Shown: positions 61,329 through 64,000 of the stretch, piece after piece
Position numbering within the stretch: the stretch's first letter is position 1
Layout: each line of letters starts with the position of its first letter
DNA from: Sinosporangium album
GTDB taxonomy: Bacteria > Actinomycetota > Actinomycetes > Streptosporangiales > Streptosporangiaceae
Reading direction: 5' to 3'
Assembly (NCBI RefSeq): GCF_900100605.1
Contig: NZ_FNCN01000014.1
Location: 62,001-126,000, forward strand
DNA: 64,000 bases
Notes under the pieces: generated by a model
Told to the model about the DNA's origin: nothing
Databases searched by the model: none
The model's input: the letters and a program-made list of their open reading frames with translations, nothing else
Position numbers and translations under genes: made by a program

Positions 61329-64000
61329 GTGTCCAAACCCCCCACGCGATGGCGGGCGGCCTTGACCGGGACCGTCGCCGCCCTCGCTCTCTTGGTGCCC
61401 GCGGGTGTGGCGCAGGCGGCACCCGGCAATGACAAGATCGACAAGACCGTGCTGGGCAAGGGCGAGAAGTCGTTCCTGGTACGGCTGAAGGCGCAGGCCG
61501 ATCTCACGGCGGCGCTCAAGGCCACGAGCAAGGCCGACAAGTCCGCGGAGGTGTTCAAGGCCAAGGCCGCGTCGGCGGACGCGTCCCAGGCGGACCTCCG
61601 CCGACTGCTCACCGACCGCAAGGCGCGGTTCACTCCGTTCTGGGTGGTCAACGTGGTCAGGGTGACGGGTGACGCCGCACTGGCCACGGAGATCGCCAAG
61701 TTGCCGGAGGTGGAGCGCGTCGAGGCCGACCCGGTCGTCACCATGCCCGAGCCCGCGCGCGCAGCCGAGCCCGCCAAGGCGCACGCCAAGGTCGACGCGG
61801 TGGAGTGGAACATCGACCGGGTCGAGGCCCCGAAGGTCTGGAACGAGTACGGCGCCCGCGGCGAGGGCGTCGTCGTCGGAAGCATCAGCACGGGCGTGGA
61901 GCTCGACCATCCCGCGCTCGCCGCGCAGTACCGCGGCAGGAAGATCGACGGGACCGTCGATCACAACTACCACTGGTATGACGCGACGCGGACGTGTGCC
62001 GGGGGCACCCCGTGCGACGTGGACGGCGCGGGGACCGGCAACCTGGGCGTTGTGCTCGGGGCGGCGGGCACCGACACCATCGGCGTGGCTCCGAAGGCGA
62101 CCTGGATGGCCGCCAAGGCGTGCGGGGTCGGATGGCATTGCTACGCCGGAGACCTGATCGCCGCAGGCCAGTGGATGCTCGCGCCCACCGACCTGTCCGG
62201 CCGCAACCCGCGCCCGGACCTGGCCCCAGACGTCATCGTCAACACCTGGGCCATGCGCAACGACAGCGACAGCCCCGGGGCGGGCTACCACCGCATCTAC
62301 AAGGAGATCGTCGACGCGTGGACCGCCGCGGGTATCTTCCCGGCGCTCGACAACGGGTACAGCTATTCGACGACCTGCGGAGCCTCTTACCCTCGGCCCG
62401 GCGGCAACGTCAACGCCTACAGCGCCGGCGCGTTCGACGTCGACAACAAGATCTACTTCCAGTCGGCGCTCGGGCCCGGTGAGAACGGCGAGGTCAAGCC
62501 CAACATCGCCGCGCCGGGCGTCGCCGTACGCACGGCGGCGAAGGGCGGCGGCTACGGAGTGGCGACCGCCACGCATCTCCCGGCCGCCCACGTGGCGGGC
62601 GCGGTGGCGCTGCTGTGGTCCGCGGTGCCGAGCCTGCACCGCGATCTTCCCGGCACCCGGGCGACGCTGGACGGTGGCGCGGTCGACGTCGAGGACACCA
62701 CGTGCGGCGGCAGCGCCGCGAAGAACAACGTATGGGGTGAGGGACGCCTCTCCGCCTATGCCTCTGTCCGCGGTGCGTCCCAAAGGGGCGTCGGCGGGCT
62801 GCGCGGCAAGGTCGCCGCTCAGAGCGGGACTCCGCTCGGCGACGCCGTTGTCACCGTCGCCGCTCCGCGTCCCCGCACGGCCGTGACCAAGGCCGACGGC
62901 ACCTACGAGTTCCCCCGCCTGGCCGCCGGCGCCCACCAGGTCACGGTGAAGAAGCTGGGGTACGGCGAGGCCACCGCCTCCGTCACCGTGGCGGAGGGCA
63001 CGCCGACCCTGCACGACGTACGGCTTGCCGCCGTGCCTGTGCGCACCGTGTCGGGCAAGATCACCGCGGACGGGGAGCCGCAGCAGGGCGCGAACGTCAC
63101 CGTGGTGGGAACGCCGGAGAGCGTCGCGACCGACGCCTCAGGCGCCTACCGCATCGCGGTGCCCGACGGTGACCACCGGCTTCGGGCCACCGTGACGAGC
63201 GGCTGTGCCGGCGCGGCCACCGTGCCGGTCGCGGTGAACGGGGACCTCGTCAAGGACATCGCTCTGCCGCGCCGTGAGGACGCCTTCGGCTACACCTGCT
63301 CTATCGGCAGCGAACCCTTCGTCGGGGGTACGAACCCGGTGAACGACACGATGGGGGCCTACCCGGTCTCTCTGCCGTTCACCTTCCCGTTCTACGACGA
63401 CGCCTACTCCTCACTGCGGGTGGGCCGGCAGGGGTACATCGTCTTCGAGCCTTACGGCGACATGATGGAAAACCTTCGTGTTCCCACGTATCTAGGGCGT
63501 CAAGGAGCGATCTATCCCTACTGGGATGACCTTCTGAAGAACCCGGAGTCCGGCATCTACACCGCCACACTGGGAACGGCGCCCAACCGCACCTTCGTCC
63601 TGGAATGGCGTGACTACTCGGTGCGGGCGGACCCGAACTCCCGCCTCTCCTTCTCGGCTCTCCTTGGTGAGAACGGCTCGATCGAATTCCGCTACCGGGG
63701 TGTCACCAACGCCCACACCGCCGGAGGCAGCGCCACCATCGGCTTCGAAGACGACAAGCGGGGCATCGGCGGAGGTTTCTCCTATTCCTTCAACGAGCCG
63801 GTGCTCGTCGACGGACAGAGTCTGACGTTCGCCCCATCCAGGCACGGAGTGCTGACCGGCACCGTCACCAACGCCAACGACGGCCAGCCGGTGGCCGACG
63901 CGACGGTCAAACTCGGCGACCACGTGCTCGTCGCCACGGACGCCAACGGCGGGTTCATCAGGCACGCGCCGGCCGGAGAGCACACGGCCTCGGTCGTGAA
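61329..64000 (+). CDS. Secreted subtilase-fold protein, catalytic triad apparently replaced (3' partial)
   Basis: 890 codons are visible and the gene runs off the window. GTG start with GAAGGAG upstream. A signal peptide ends near GVAQA, followed by an inhibitor-I9-like propeptide (about 35-150), then a subtilase (S8) fold: VVVGSISTGVELDHPAL where D-T/S-G should be, IGVAPKATWMAAKAC after a region that should have HGTH but reads DGAGTGNLGV, and VATATHLPAAHVAGAVALLW where GTSMAAPHVAG is expected. So Asp, His and Ser are all changed. Downstream are carboxypeptidase-regulatory-like beta-sandwich repeats (GLRGKVAAQSGTPLGDAVV, VSGKITADGEPQQGANVTV, LTGTVTNANDGQPVADATV). Probably a binding protein, not a protease. 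Confidence 0.88.
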   Translation, partial: MSKPPTRWRAALTGTVAALALLVPAGVAQAAPGNDKIDKTVLGKGEKSFLVRLKAQADLTAALKATSKADKSAEVFKAKAASADASQADLRRLLTDRKARFTPFWVVNVVRVTGDAALATEIAKLPEVERVEADPVVTMPEPARAAEPAKAHAKVDAVEWNIDRVEAPKVWNEYGARGEGVVVGSISTGVELDHPALAAQYRGRKIDGTVDHNYHWYDATRTCAGGTPCDVDGAGTGNLGVVLGAAGTDTIGVAPKATWMAAKACGVGWHCYAGDLIAAGQWMLAPTDLSGRNPRPDLAPDVIVNTWAMRNDSDSPGAGYHRIYKEIVDAWTAAGIFPALDNGYSYSTTCGASYPRPGGNVNAYSAGAFDVDNKIYFQSALGPGENGEVKPNIAAPGVAVRTAAKGGGYGVATATHLPAAHVAGAVALLWSAVPSLHRDLPGTRATLDGGAVDVEDTTCGGSAAKNNVWGEGRLSAYASVRGASQRGVGGLRGKVAAQSGTPLGDAVVTVAAPRPRTAVTKADGTYEFPRLAAGAHQVTVKKLGYGEATASVTVAEGTPTLHDVRLAAVPVRTVSGKITADGEPQQGANVTVVGTPESVATDASGAYRIAVPDGDHRLRATVTSGCAGAATVPVAVNGDLVKDIALPRREDAFGYTCSIGSEPFVGGTNPVNDTMGAYPVSLPFTFPFYDDAYSSLRVGRQGYIVFEPYGDMMENLRVPTYLGRQGAIYPYWDDLLKNPESGIYTATLGTAPNRTFVLEWRDYSVRADPNSRLSFSALLGENGSIEFRYRGVTNAHTAGGSATIGFEDDKRGIGGGFSYSFNEPVLVDGQSLTFAPSRHGVLTGTVTNANDGQPVADATVKLGDHVLVATDANGGFIRHAPAGEHTASVV

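Noticed and set aside
61284-63014. 576-residue reverse ORF opposite the subtilase-like gene
   Set aside because: Antisense of a real gene with signal peptide, ribosome site and domain motifs; the reverse reading is Gly/Arg/Val-rich without motifs.

Overview
The window is a very GC-rich actinomycete chromosome segment. Evidence: strong G/C at third codon positions, many GTG starts, GTGA/ATGA stop-start overlaps, an actinobacterial gene set (DUF3000, HemQ, DUF4349, DUF1707, PadR, TPR-type XRE regulators, a cysteine leader peptide ending in CC) and mycobacterial-style stand-alone NHEJ-type polymerase and ligase genes. The order aconitase - dxs - fadA/fadB - RNase D/DUF3000 - hemE - hemG - hemQ matches core gene order I know from Streptomyces and its relatives; the paralogous secreted metallopeptidases and the accessory genes suggest Streptosporangiales or a neighbouring order, but I cannot place it below that.

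Layout. 0-2.3 kb: a coupled pair, a repeat-bearing membrane protein and a P-loop ATPase. 2.7-7.6 kb: PadR regulator, a YdjM-type membrane protein and aconitase (acnA) with an unusually ordered array of operator half-sites and a possible iron box. 7.6-18.4 kb: a foreign-looking island (oligopeptide-type ABC transporter, cupin, SnoaL-like protein, GntR/FadR regulator, zinc deaminase, broken IS5-family transposase) enclosed between two 216-bp direct repeats that are 98% identical; the right repeat is the 3' end and terminator of a metallopeptidase gene. 18.4-24.1 kb: two paralogous secreted zinc metallopeptidases, dxs and an amino-acid permease. 24.1-30.0 kb: accessory block with an HTH + TIGR04255 operon, an XRE/TPR regulator, an orphan Imm53 immunity protein and a DUF234 ATPase under a nested palindrome. 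30.1-41.2 kb: beta-oxidation pair (fadB/fadA), RNase D, DUF3000, and the coproporphyrin-dependent heme genes hemE, hemG (cgoX) and hemQ. 41.5-53.4 kb: msrB, LigD-type polymerase facing an ATP-dependent ligase, a RibD-C reductase, an amidase-amidohydrolase operon, glgX, an OsmC peroxidase, a secreted coiled-coil wall protein and a DUF1707 protein. 53.6-57.3 kb: assimilatory sulfate/sulfite reduction operon (sir, 47-aa zinc ribbon, APS reductase, sirohydrochlorin chelatase) behind a cysteine leader peptide. 57.6-60.0 kb: a YihY/BrkB membrane protein and glyA under a ZTP riboswitch. 60.2-64.0 kb: a VapBC-like toxin-antitoxin pair and the start of a large secreted subtilase-fold protein in which all three catalytic residues appear to be replaced.

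Main leads. (1) The 10.4-kb island between long direct repeats, with a transposase cut at the repeat edge. (2) The apparent pseudo-subtilase at the right end. (3) A metallopeptidase whose signal-peptidase site is repeated six times by a 24-bp minisatellite. (4) The HTH/TIGR04255 pair and the palindrome-controlled DUF234 ATPase in the accessory block. (5) The half-site array in front of acnA. All calls come from reading the sequence; no database search was run.
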